From contig NC_061782.1 of the NCBI RefSeq assembly GCF_022458985.1, positions 7,023,672 through 7,087,671 on the forward strand: a stretch of DNA of 64,000 bases, written 5' to 3'. A program made the position numbers and the translations under genes. The DNA is from Mugil cephalus. Lineage: Eukaryota; Chordata; Actinopteri; Mugiliformes; Mugilidae. Below are positions 50,201 through 61,240 of this stretch, in pieces (within the stretch, counting starts at the first letter, position 1; each line of letters opens with the position of its first letter). The notes below the pieces were generated by a model that saw only the letters and a list, made by a program, of their open reading frames with translations, was not told where the DNA came from and searched no databases.

Positions 50201-51350
50201 AAATACTTGCACGGGAGAGAGAGTGGAGTGGAAACGCGGCGAGGAGTGGAAACCCTTTTTCCAATTAAATAATGAAAGAGTGGTGTGCAACTAAAAACCT
50301 GTTCAGGATGGCTGCGCAGCGCACAACCGAGAGGACAACGTGCACAGCCTCCCGGCGACTCCAATTAAATGTTTCCTTTAGGCGCTCCCTTTCACTTCAT
50401 CTGGTAACGTGCGGTTCCCACAGCCCTCGGTATTCAATTTGATCGGAAAGCAGAACCAGTGCTTCTTCGTCACAGCTGCTGCGAGGTACCGGGGGTAAGG
50501 TCAGCACATCTCCAGCGGGATGAAGAGGCTGCGGTGACGGAAAATCTTGCTCGGCTCCTCAATTCATTATCAGCGGTTCCGATTGCCGGTTTCAACTTGC
50601 ACGCACCGTTCCTCCACATTCCTTTGCATTTGGGTGGCACTGTAGTGGCGTCTCGCACAACTCTGCTAAGCTGCTGAGGTGACTTTCACCCCTCTCTGCG
50701 GTCTCGTATCAATGCTGTTTGACCCAAATAAGAAGTGGAGGAGTCGAAATGACCCCTCCAGTGAGTAACATGAGAGGCACAGCAGGAAACTAAAGGCGTT
50801 TAAGAAAGGCAAGTGGGCTTGTAGAGTTTTGAGTCTGAGAAGATTCCTCAGTTGAAACGTCTTCTCAAAACTATACAAGTCCACTTGCCTTTCTAAAATC
50901 CGCTTTTGGATAAAACCATGACCTGGATGGCTGAGAACCTCCACGGACACGCTAAGGACTCAGTTTGGGGTGTTGGCACTCTCCAAATAAAAGCTGGGTC
51001 AGTGCACTCAAGGACTAGTAGTGGCACGTCCAAAATATATGTTAACATAACAAGATAATACGGCTCAGATGAGTTTATAATTAAGACATGTGACCGGCGG
51101 ACGCCGAGATGGAGAGTTGGACTGTTTTAGGTGTTTCGTGCGTAAAATCGTGTTATTTAACCCCCGCAGCGACCGAGAAATACGTTGATTTTCGTGTATT
51201 ATAAGGTGGTGACGTTTAGATTAGTTTGGTGTAAATGTCACCCGGACACGTACCAGGTCTCACGGTCATCGTCCCGTCCTTTCGGCTGCACCACAGGGCT
51301 CGATCCCCGCTTTGAAGAATGTAATCGTCTTTGGCTTGAAACAGCTCCAT
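41202..51350 (-). CDS. inpp5f: Inositol polyphosphate-5-phosphatase F (Sac2, phosphatidylinositol 4-phosphatase)
   Basis: Despite its name, the family member (Sac2) removes the 4-phosphate from PI4P on endosomes and endocytic vesicles. Exons in order: 51254-51350, 49389-49469, 48777-48913, 48070-48198, 47736-47903, 47580-47636, 46997-47195, 46664-46843, 45637-45704, 45147-45271, 44950-45027, 44716-44836, 44320-44448, 43509-43626, 43224-43422, 43062-43133, 42909-42982, 42613-42741, 42452-42539, 41202-42339. They give 1128 residues (human 1132). The start MELFQAKD matches human. The Sac domain spans about 170-520, with catalytic CX5R in NCMDCLDRTN; the cysteine falls at residue 458, the same number as in human. 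The hSac2 homology domain follows at about 590-760. The last exon encodes a long, probably disordered tail ending QCQTRIIQI. The acceptor before 47636 is a weak AAAG. It shares direction with bag3, as in human. Confidence 0.97.
46261..46372. repeat. 82-bp tandem duplication in inpp5f intron 8
   Basis: A 30-base stretch starting GAAGAATGACCTGTGCAAGC at 46261-46290 is repeated exactly at 46343-46372, with A-rich, taaata-like sequence before each copy. It is a recent local duplication with no coding role. Confidence 0.85.
50804..50893. repeat. Hairpin-forming inverted repeat in inpp5f intron 1
   Basis: The arm 50804-50843 (GAAAGGCAAGTGGGCTTGTA...) pairs with 50860-50893 (...TACAAGTCCACTTGCCTTTC) over about 34 bases with a few mismatches and a 3-base bulge. 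The loop is 16 bases. Flanking bases to about 50950 (CCATGACCTGGATGGCTGAG) resemble a repeat common in fish transcripts, as I recall. It is probably a dispersed repeat; a structured RNA is less likely. Confidence 0.65.
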
Positions 51351-51824
51351 TTTGTTGTCTCTCTACGCCACACGGTAAAGAAAAGAAAAAAAAAACACAC
51401 ACACAAACACACGCACACACACAAGCGACCAGCGGATCTCAGCAGCCGGGGTTCAGATCTGTCAGGTCTCCACGGAGGATGACTGTGGTGGCTGGTTAGC
51501 CACGGTTAGCTCGACTCCCACAGGCTGGAGGGCTGGATGAGTGCTGGAGAGAGCTACGGCGGCTAGCTGCTAGCAGCTGGATGCGTGTCGGGCTCGTTTA
51601 TTCCACGTCCACGCATGTTGACGCTCGGAATCCCACTCTACCGGACGAGCATCCCTTTCCCACAGTCACGGCGGACCGAGCAGAGGCGAGGCACCACGCG
51701 TCGGCGAGTGTGAGAAAGTGTCCACGGCGCAGAAAGCCGCTGTGAAGCCGCTCAAACCCGACGAGACCCACGGCTTCCTGCTCCAAACAAAGACACGTGA
51801 CCTCCTCCCGTCATCACCGGCGTA

Positions 51825-51947
51825 AAACTCAGCGATGAGTAATTATTAACTCCGAGGTTTAGCTATAGATTTTTTTAATGTAGGGCGTTACTGTTGTTTT
51901 TCAACCATTTAGTGTTGTTGTCTAAAAAAAATAATTATTAAAGTAAT

Positions 51948-52017
<70 letters not shown>

Positions 52018-52690
52018 GACACTTATATCGTCTCTGTACAACACAAGTATTGAATGTTGAATTTGAGTCTTGAATTTGAATTGATGTTTTATCGGAGATG
52101 CACTTAACTTAAGGATTTAACTTAACTATTATTTATTAATTACTATTATCTATTAACTATTTAACTTAAGGTTTAGTTATAGTTAAAAAAAGGACTTTAT
52201 TGTTGTTTTTTCTTATTCCAATAATGATATATATTTTATGAAGCAGGGCTAGTTTGGGACAGATATGCATGCAAATCTGAGTTAAGTTAAGTTATAGTTA
52301 AAAATAATAATAGTAATAATAATGATGAAGGGACAGAAATATATGCTGAGTCTGAGCAATTTATGTTTTCAAAGTTAAGGCAGAAGCACTTAACTTGACA
52401 ATTAGTAATTATTAGTAATTATTAATTCTAAGGTTTAGTTATAGTTTTTAAAAAAGCAGGATTTTATTGTTGTTTTTCTGCCATTTTGTTTATTCTTATT
52501 CTGAATATAATAATAATTAATAATAATGTGATACTCATATCTTTTGTAAAGCATTAACATCCCTGTACAGTATCATTAGTTTGGTGATTCATACTGAATC
52601 TGAGCCACTGACATTTTCAAAATTGTGGAAGAAAAACTTATAACGATGAGTAATTATTAATTTATTATCATGTTCATGTTTCATCACTTG
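51825..52690. repeat. Degenerate long-period tandem repeat
   Basis: A block containing GATGAGTAATTATTAA, (A)AGGTTTAGTTATAG, a short A/T run and ACTTTATTGTTGTTTTTC recurs at about 51834-51908, 52126-52215 and 52404-52489, with part of it again at 52645-52665. The period is about 280 bases. The ATA array expands within the first unit. It looks like a decayed minisatellite. Confidence 0.65.
51951..52017. repeat. ATA trinucleotide microsatellite
   Basis: About 22 perfect ATA/TAA units in a row. Confidence 0.95.
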
Positions 52691-53742
52691 GATGAAAAGC
52701 TGCACCAGGCAACTTCCATTTTCCATCTTTTAAAGCAAAAATTTTAATATACAGCACAATTTATTTGGGAAATAAATGTGAGCTGAATGCAAAAATTCTA
52801 AATTGGAATTTAAAGGTTGAGGTCATTGTCAATAGATATTATGAAACACACGTTTTTTAGTGACTGCACCCGACTACGTTTAAAATATCTCAGTTATGAC
52901 GCAGTGGGATCCTGAGGGAAAAGGCAGGGTGCAGCTGAGCTCAGACACGGGCGTAACTATTAATCTTTCCGATGAAAATCTAGCTGACGACCGACAGAGC
53001 GGCGCATTTTCAAGGGAAGTGTCACACAACGGTTATTTAAGTCCTGAATATTTTAGTAGGATTTTAACACCTTCAGTCAGTTTTGGGGTTTATTATATAG
53101 AAAAAATCAAAGCATGTATGTTGTGAAGAGTAGGGGGAGCAGGAAGCAGAGGGAGCCTAGCTTGTATTAATTCCCATCTGTTATATAGTTGCTGTATGCA
53201 TTTAGTCCCTGTGTGTTTAATGTTGTTGTCAGCCTCCACTGTTGAGACCAGCTACCTCCTGTCTATATGAGCCCTGTAACCAGTCATTACCCCTGCACTA
53301 AGACCATAACAAACCACAATTGGATTGTTCCGGGTTTTCACTGTGCTTGAGCACAGCAGTAATTTATTTATATTTGAATGCAGAACTGTACTATAGGTAA
53401 CAACTAAAATGCCTTTATATATAACAAGTGGTGGTTTTATGTTTCCTCCAACTAGTCAAGCTAAAGTGGCTGTCTGTGTGCCTGGACTCTCATTTGTAAT
53501 TAAGAATTTGAAGGAGTTTAATCAGTTTTTGCAAAAACATTAGGATGGAAAAGTTCAAATCTCATGAATGTGATATGGATTCTTGGCTTATGACCAAAAA
53601 TGTATTCAGTGAGGTTACTGTGACACACCGACAGACAACTCGTAATGCCTCCAACACACGGCTTTATGAGACTTTGGGAACAGGGATCCTTGGGAACACA
53701 AAGAGCAACCCCAGCATTAGTCGAAATCCATGTCAAATACAT

Positions 53743-54966
53743 TTTATTTCCAACCATATCAATGTGACTTTCTTTCAACAATGCATCAGTCGGCTACTAA
53801 TAAACCGTGATCGACACTAAGCCACGATCCATAATTTGTAAAAGTGTGTTAGGCAGTGACCCCCCCACCTGACAAGATGGCTTACAATCTCATTATAGTG
53901 ACAAATTACTACACAAACAGTTGGGGTAGCCATAAAAGTAAGTAAATCTGAAGCTTGTTAACTGACAGTAGTGTTTAAAATCTCCATTTTAAGGCTTTTA
54001 GGCCATTTTTGTGTTAGTGTTATTACAGATTGTGGCTTTGGTAGTAATACTAGGACATTCTGACAATTTTAAACAGTGATTCCTCATAAGCACCAAGTGC
54101 TGATTGTCTCACATCTCAAGTGTATATATATATATAAATATATATATATACGTCTCACCCCCGTTTGCCATTACACATTCATAAATGTACCAAAATACTT
54201 TATGATATAAATACTGATATCGTGATTTGAAATAACAAGTAAACCAGTTCACATACAAACACTCAAACACATCAATCAAAACTTGTTTAACTGATATACT
54301 TCAAATGAAGTGCCGCTGATTTTTCAGCATGATACATTTCAATGATGGCAAAGTGCAAAGACAGCAAAATCAGTAATGCACCAAAAAGCAGCATCTATCA
54401 AACATGTTCACTGTGTTGTGTGACGAAGCAGCTCCAACATGGCCATGTGGCGGTAAAAGGGAAAACGCTTTTTCTGTTGACTCAGTTTTGCAGTGAGTTC
54501 TGCTTTAAAGCCCCAAATGTTTGCACTCGTGTACTAACTGTGTGTGCTGACTAGATTAAGAAAAAAAGCTCCATACCATATTAGATTAGACAAAAGGCAA
54601 CTACACGTAACATTTTCTTAAGAAAATACTTTTACTTCTCTTCCATTTATTGATAAAGGCCTCTTTTTTCAAACTTATATTTGCCCAGGCAATTGTTGTC
54701 AACATCTCACTCAGGACAGCAGTCTTATTATGAAGACATTGGCACAACATAGAAGGCAGTAACATTGGCTTGAGAAACATGATTGCACTGAGCTACCATC
54801 AATTATGTGCTGAATGGCTGGATATACCAACACTGTTAATCAATGCATGCAACTTCCACAAATGCTGTAGGTAGAAGGGGAGGAGGGTTAGCCGGAGCAG
54901 ACTTGTTCACTATCAAATATACAGCAGGTAATCCCTCTCTCCTTGTGGTTATGGAGTGTGCAGTCA
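53743..54966 (-). other. bag3: bag3 3' UTR, probable
   Basis: Non-coding sequence after the bag3 stop. Minus-strand AATAAA occurs at 54646-54651 and at 53743-53748, giving a 3' UTR of about 0.3 or 1.2 kb. A TA-rich microsatellite is at about 54124-54151. Nothing else is recognised. Confidence 0.45.
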
Positions 54967-57900
54967 TTACGATATCTCTTTTGCCATCTCAACATTCTCC
55001 TTGGTGATCATGCTGGGCTCTCCTTTCTGTGTCAAGTTGTCTCCCTCCACCGCGGGCCTGGCTGGCTGCTCCTCCATTTGCTCCAATTCTTCCAGTATGG
55101 TCTGAACGCGGCGGACTCCATCCCGTCTTGCTTGCCGCACGTCTGCGCGGCCCTCTGGGTCCACAGAGTCCAGGGCTAAGAGCTCTTTGGTCAGCAGCTC
55201 TTCCAGTAACAAGTACTTCTTATCATTCTTCTTGCCATCAAAACACTTCACCTCCTGCTCCAGTTTAGCCACTCGTTCGACTATCTGTTGCACCTTTGTC
55301 AAGCCTGGGTGGCTCGGGCACTGAGCAGTCTGTTCGGCCTCTGTTTTTGGTGGCGGGACCTCTGGGGGAGCAGCTGCCATGTCCTGGGCCTCTTCTTTTG
55401 GAGGTATTTGAACTGTGATGTCTGCGACGTGCTGTTGTGGCTGCTCTGGCTTGCTCTGTGGCTGCTGGAACGGTGGCTGGAACTGCTCCGGCTGCTGAGG
55501 CTGCGGCGATGGCTGAGATGGCACGTGCTGGAACTGCTGAGGTTGCTGGAACTGCTGAGGTTGCTGAGGTGGAGGCTGTTGGAACTGTTGAGGTTGTTGA
55601 GGCTTTGGGACATCAGCTTCTGTGTGCACTGGCTGGGGAAGTGGCGCGCTCTCGGGTTTCTGCTGCACGCTCGGCGGTTCCTGCTCCATTTTCTGGGGCG
55701 GCTCTCTCGTGAGGACGTGCTGCTGAGGCTTATAAGTCAAAAACAAGTTATTGGCGTCGCTCACAATCTAGGTCATCTAACACCGACAGTTAAATATACA
55801 CGTCAAAACACACTAAAGTAAAATTACCTGTGGTCTTTCTCCCATCACCTGTGCAATGAGAGGTGACTGGCTTCTAATGTGAGGTTGCAGGTGAATAGAA
55901 GTGGCATCGCGATGCTGGGGAAGTATCGGAGAAGCCCTTTCCCGCGGAGGTTGCATTGAAGAGGAGTAGCCAGGCCGTTCCTCTGTCTGGATACGATGGA
56001 AGGGCTGCTGATGCTCTGAGTACGGGACGCGCTGAGAGTAGACCGAAGGATTTAACTGAGGCTGTGTTTGGCCTCCCCCACCCTCGTGGATCACCGGGAT
56101 AGGGATGTAACCTGCTTGCAGACCGGTGCTGCTGGGCCGTGGGGGTTGGTGATGCGGGACACTATAAATCTTTAAAAATAAAAGAATAATTATTTGGTCA
56201 GTTGCTTTTAATCCACAACTCCCTACTTGCAAATTGGTGCAATTAGCGGCAAACATAAGCCCAAGTCTTACCTCTCCTGTTGGCGAAACAGGCGTGCAGA
56301 CTTTTCCAGGCTCAGAGGAGCAGCTGTCTGAGGGGCCGTGTAAAGGTGATCTAGGCCTGCAGTGGAGCACCGGCGTTGGCGAAGGTGTCCGCCCATCTGT
56401 CCTGATACTCTGTGCAGTGGTTGGCTGGATGTAGGAGTAACACGGATGCTGCTGCTGCTGCTGTTGCTGCTGCTGCCTCAGTTCTGCACCCTCGTGGAAG
56501 ACTGGGATGGGAACGTAGCCTGGGCGAAGGATGGGGTGCTTCATCTCCCTCACGTAGGTCTTCTGTGTCTCCTGAGGACTTGGTTCTGGTGGTATGTTGG
56601 GTCCATTTGCTGATACTTCTCGAACCTGAGACATAGTCAGTGGTAAAGTTTAAAACAATGAACCGGCACCTATTTATAGCTTTATGCCAATAGATATTAA
56701 GAATCTTGGTATATGTTGTTATTTATTTAAAATCTAGCATGCTAAATAAAACTTAAAAGACTTAAAAGAATTTAAATACATGTATACGAGTATAATGATG
56801 TAATTTACAGCGAACAATAGAAACTATCGGCAACTCTCAATTATAAATACATCTCATAGTTTTTCAACCATCCTATTTTTTGTTTGCCATCAATCATCCA
56901 AGTAAGAAATTGAAGTAATATAAGATTTGCAAGATTTAAGATCCTCCAAAACTTTCACATTCTCACGTATTTAACGAATGCAAATCTTGAGGTATTTTAA
57001 ATAGTGTTCTCGGTCCTGACATCAGTTCAAAGGTTCATAGGTTAAAATGTCACATTTCCACAGGAGGGATGCGAAAAGCATCACCTCTCCGAGTAAATGG
57101 AAACAACTTCTGATTAGCACAGACTTCACTTGCTCGGCCATTTGATGAATGACAAGAAGGAGTCAATGTGTCAAATAGTTTTGCATGCGCGTTTCATAAC
57201 TCATGGTGGGAAATTGAATTTCTGACAATCTTCTTTGGCCACAAAGATATTGTTATGTGTGCCGTACTAAAATTGAAATAAAATAAAATATAAGGTAGTA
57301 TCATCAATGACACAGTCTAGTTGTTTCCTCATTATATCACGGTAAACATAAATAGATAAGAAATAATATCCATTAACCATTACAATAGGACAGAAAATGA
57401 TTTTCTGAGTGCACTGATTTGTTATAAACCTACAGGTGTGAAGGGGCACTAGCAACAGGTCTAATAGTTAAACACTCTGTAAATGATATAACTGGTAAGT
57501 GACCCTTCTTCCCTATAGACAGTAGTGTGGAGGAAGACCAAACAGTGCATTTATATGTAAACCAGTGTCTTTTCTTTCCTCCATGGACGAAAAACTTATG
57601 AAATAGCTGTGAACGACCCTTTGCCCTCTGCCATTTCAGCATGGGACACCGCACGCCAGCCAGCACCGTTGCACCAATTTTATCCCCCAACAGCTGTGTC
57701 TTTCTAGCAGATTCCTCCGGACACTAACTTTGGACAACGGTGTCTCTCTCTCCGAGACGAGAGATTACCAGCTGGCAGGCTGTGACGCTCACTCCAGCCC
57801 ACGGGTTTTCTCTGCAGACCTGTGTGTTTTCCATAACATGTTTTTTTTTTTCACCCCCCATTCTTTTTAACACAGTTGAATATGACATGCGCCTTCTTCG

Positions 57901-58577
57901 CCATCCACTTATCCGCTGCCTCGGGGCCAAAAGTGAACCGGGACCTGCCTCGATCCTTGTAAGGGAAAAAGTTTAATCTGAGCCGGAGGTCGCAGTGTTT
58001 CCCCACCACGAATGAAGAAGAAGGGAGGTTGTTAGAAATCGCCGAGAGCCCCTTAGTGGGTAGACTTTACATACTGCAGGGTGACTCATCGGGTAATAAT
58101 AGTGTTAGATCATGACACGGGAACATAACGGGGTTGATCACTCGTTATAACGGGCTTATGAGCTGTCTGTGAGGGGGAGGCGACGGAGCCAAACAAGGCC
58201 TATACTCAACTAGATTAATATGTAACAGTGATGTAGCGCAACGCAATAACCAAAACAAGAGCCGCGGCAGCTCAACGCAAAACAATTACGCACGCATCTA
58301 CTGTCAACTTTATTGCGCCGCTCTGTCTGTCTGTCTATTTATTTATTTATTTGTGTATATTTATTTATTTATTTTTTACCTTTTTCGTGTCGTGTCTCGG
58401 GTCATTCCAGGTTGTCGTGCGATTGTTGTGGTCCACGAAGAATGGCCATCCAGTCTGCGGGTCAATTTTTACCTCCCATCCGAGGGGGAGAGGGTCGCTG
58501 TCATTATTTGCCATCGTCAGCGTCGGTGACTGCGTCTTCATGCCGTTCACGTTGCTGGCTGTCGAATACTGAGACAT
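54967..58577 (-). CDS. bag3: BAG family molecular chaperone regulator 3
   Basis: BAG3 links HSP70 to small heat-shock proteins and drives chaperone-assisted selective autophagy, notably at the muscle Z-disc. Exons in order: 58380-58577, 56272-56625, 55828-56169, 54967-55728, giving 551 residues (human 575). A WW domain is at about 28-61 ([21 protein letters not shown]). Two IPV motifs that bind HSPB8/HSPB6 are at about 106-108 ([10 protein letters not shown]) and 208-210 ([10 protein letters not shown]); P209 has the same number as the human P209L disease site. A nine-Gln run follows the first IPV. Exon 4 opens with a Q/P-rich stretch (about 339-398) and then the BAG domain at about 441-516 ([37 protein letters not shown] split over the helices). 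Start MSQYST was chosen by similarity; an in-frame ATG lies 47 codons upstream at 58718. The acceptors before exons 3 and 4 (AAAG, TAAG) are weak. Confidence 0.96.
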
Positions 58578-58634
58578 TTTATACGGGGACGGACGCTTTA
58601 AAGATTCCTCCAAGTGACGTGGAAAAGTGGGCTG

Positions 58635-58647
58635 GAAGTTTCTCGAA
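58635..58647 (-). promoter_or_regulatory. bag3: Heat-shock element upstream of bag3
   Basis: GAAGTTTCTCGAA contains three alternating pentamer cores (GAA, TTC, GAA) with exact 2-base spacing, the HSF1-binding pattern. It lies about 58 bases upstream of the bag3 start codon. BAG3 is a known HSF1 target, so this is a likely functional site, though the transcription start is unknown. Confidence 0.7.
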
Positions 58648-58718
58648 ATAGCAGGGTTAATGTTGAGGGCGGACACCGCGCCCGGTACGGAGCCAGCCAG
58701 GGGTACCCTCACCCTCAC

Positions 58719-61051
58719 TTGTTATGTCGCAGATAAACCCCAAAACACCGAGGCAAACCGTTGTTATTTCCCTCACTCACCAAAACATTAGGAACACAAG
58801 CGGAAAATCACCACAACAGTCTTGCACTAAATCTCAGTTCACGTTAAAATTGTGGAAAAAAAGGTGGCACTTCAACTTAAATAAAATGTTTCTGATATTT
58901 AGCCCATAGCCCAAATACACAATCAAATGGTGTTGGCCAGAATAAAGCAAAATAAAATAATAAATCAACAGCTCTATGCTAAATCTTTACGAAGATAAGA
59001 TTTTGTGAATATTAGCAAAATAGTATTTATTTAACCTTTACTGTCTTTACTTTTTATCTCTTATGTGCGCTTTTCAAATTTCCCCACTTGTCTCATCTCA
59101 TCCTATCTGTTACATATTTCCACTTGAATAGAATATGCTAGAATATGCCTTTACTGTCATTGTATAAGTAATAAAATGAAACTGCAGGGGGCTCATCAAG
59201 GTGATGTACCATACAATGGCATAGAACAAATAAATACAAATATTAGAGTGCATAGTTTAAGCAATAGAATTAAAACGATAGAATAAAATGTTATTGCACC
59301 GTCATTTATTTCATATTGTCCTGTGGTTATCAGTGGCTGTATGTTTTCTAGTGAGCTCCACTTAAGAGCATATTTGCTGTGGCTGTGGTTAAAAGGCATA
59401 TTCTCCTAAATCCCCACCATAGCCCTCGTAGGGCCCCCTCACACAGAGGGGTATGTGTGTCCTCTACACCCCGGTTTGAGAATGATTTTCTGTGCATAAG
59501 TCAAGGGAATCCCAACGCGTTTTCTTAATTAAAGGCTCTCCGAATAGATGTACTCAAGACTCCCACATGATCGATCCTGTCCAAGGGAACTCGGTCTGGG
59601 TTTTTGCTACTTGGTACACTATTATGTAACTGGTTGTGTGATCAGTGTGGGCACAGTGACACCTCTAATGACAGATCTTCGTTGATACTCCAAATCTGCC
59701 TCATACAGTCAGGGAAACACTACGGAATCAAAGTTCTTACTCCAAATTAAGGCTGGAGATTCTTTCAAAGCGTGACATGGATTCTTAAAAGGCAGATGAG
59801 AATTTGTATTTATTAACATCTTAAAACAGTGACAAGACTAAGAGTTAAAAACAAAATATCAAAGACAATTCCTCTGAAAGGGTTATTATACTGCAACTGC
59901 GTAGGTGTTTATTAAAGGGCACACCAACGCTATAAACATTTGTCAACAGGACTATTATAAGGGTGATTTTAGGTTATTTATATTGTAGCAACACAACGTA
60001 GGAGATCTAAGTGAAATATGAAACTGAATAGACGGATAAATCAATACACTATTTTTAGTGTTAGTGTTTTGCTGCAGCAAATACTTTCAGATCAGCCACA
60101 ATAACTGCAGCAAATAGTTAGTAGATTTATTATTATAGTGGATAATTGTATTGACAAGCAATTATCAGATTCTTCATTTCAGTAATGAGGTTTCTAGAAT
60201 ATTTCATGGCGTGTTTCCAAGATGTTTGCTAAGACCCAGAGGCGGCTGTAACTTATGCAGACCTAGCACAGCATTTAGTAACCATAAACCACTGATCCTG
60301 CTTTGACCCCACTCTGAAGTGGCTTCTAATGGATGTTGGGACATTTCATGTTGCTCAACACAAATCAGAATCACTAATCCTTGAAGGGAAGAGTAACTGA
60401 AGAATATGTACAATATTCTTATTATGCTGGCTTCATACTCCCTAGAGGTATCGCAGGAGGTAAGTTTTAAAATTCAGCAATCTTGTGGGGGACATTATTT
60501 GTTGTGTTGTGTTGGTTACTTATAAATAAACTGATATATATATATATATAAATGTGTGTAAATAGTCCAATTATAAACATTGCACTAATCATTTTTTATG
60601 AAGACTGATATGTGCCCCTAGCAATATATTACTCAGCAGTCACAAATAATGTTTGTACAGTCAAGAGTGACACACTTGCAAGACGTGAATTGCTAATGAG
60701 ACATGAGTGTGTTATTCAAAACATTTTCGTACAGAAGCGTTATTCACACAATTACAAATGACTGAGCAGCGATTCCAGAAAGGTCCCCGCGGTTCGAGCT
60801 AGTGCCATTAACCGTCAAACCCTGGCTCTTAAAACAAGCCTACCCTCGGATTACACTTCAAAATAAAAGTCTCTTACGCAATTGAATATGTCTAGAGTGC
60901 TAAAATAAGCGATACATTTGTTTGTCAAACTGCCTTTACTGATTAGTCGATAATTATAGTTAATTTATTTATAGAAATGTGTAATTTTCTTTGCTGAAAT
61001 TGTAAAAAAAAAAAAAAAAAAAAAATGTGTGCTCTGACCTCGAGTGGGGGC
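58719..61051. other. bag3-tial1 intergenic region
   Basis: Head-to-head spacer of about 2.3 kb. It is AT-rich, with no coding gene. A fragment at about 59119-59190 (TATGCCTTTACTGTCATTG) looks like a retroelement tail, and short TA and A runs occur at about 60535-60550 and 61005-61025. No function is seen. Confidence 0.5.
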
Positions 61052-61240
61052 CTTCCGGATTCTTTAAGCGCATGCGCACTCTCAGTAGTAGAAGAGTGAC
61101 GTATGACCTGGCGCCCGGTTAGCTAGCTAATGAGCTAGTTAGCTAGTTGTTGTCGTTGCTAACAGCGCACATCGTCACTTAACATCGGCTAACTATATAC
61201 TAATTGAAATTTACTTATCCACTGACTGTCGGAATCGGTC
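61052..61240 (+). promoter_or_regulatory. tial1: Candidate tial1 promoter and 5' UTR with ETS and NRF1 sites
   Basis: CTTCCGG at 61052-61058 is an ETS site on the minus strand (CCGGAAG). GCGCATGCGC at 61068-61077 is a perfect NRF1 core palindrome. Both are typical of TATA-less housekeeping promoters. The following bases include TAGCTAGCTAATGAGCTAGT-type repeats and lead to the start codon at 61241. Confidence 0.6.

Larger units (their letters stand above)
51351..53742. other. Region between inpp5f and bag3, upstream of inpp5f
   Basis: The first 450 bases upstream of the inpp5f start (to about 51800) are GC-richer and probably hold its promoter. The rest is AT-rich with an ATA array and degenerate long repeats (separate entries). 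The 76-codon open frame at 52896-53126 has no recognised similarity and no splice context; I regard it as accidental. Confidence 0.5.

Noticed and set aside
52896-53126. 76-codon frame between inpp5f and bag3 that looks moderately protein-like
   Set aside because: No recognised domain, no splice partners or promoter signal; short enough to be chance.
55288-55821. 177-codon plus-strand frame opposite bag3 exon 4
   Set aside because: Antisense of the Q/P repeats, giving Leu/Trp/Arg-rich sequence; not a gene.
58578-58718. N-terminal extension of BAG3 from the ATG at 58718
   Set aside because: Human BAG3 starts close to the WW domain, and the heat-shock element falls inside the extension; kept only as an alternative.
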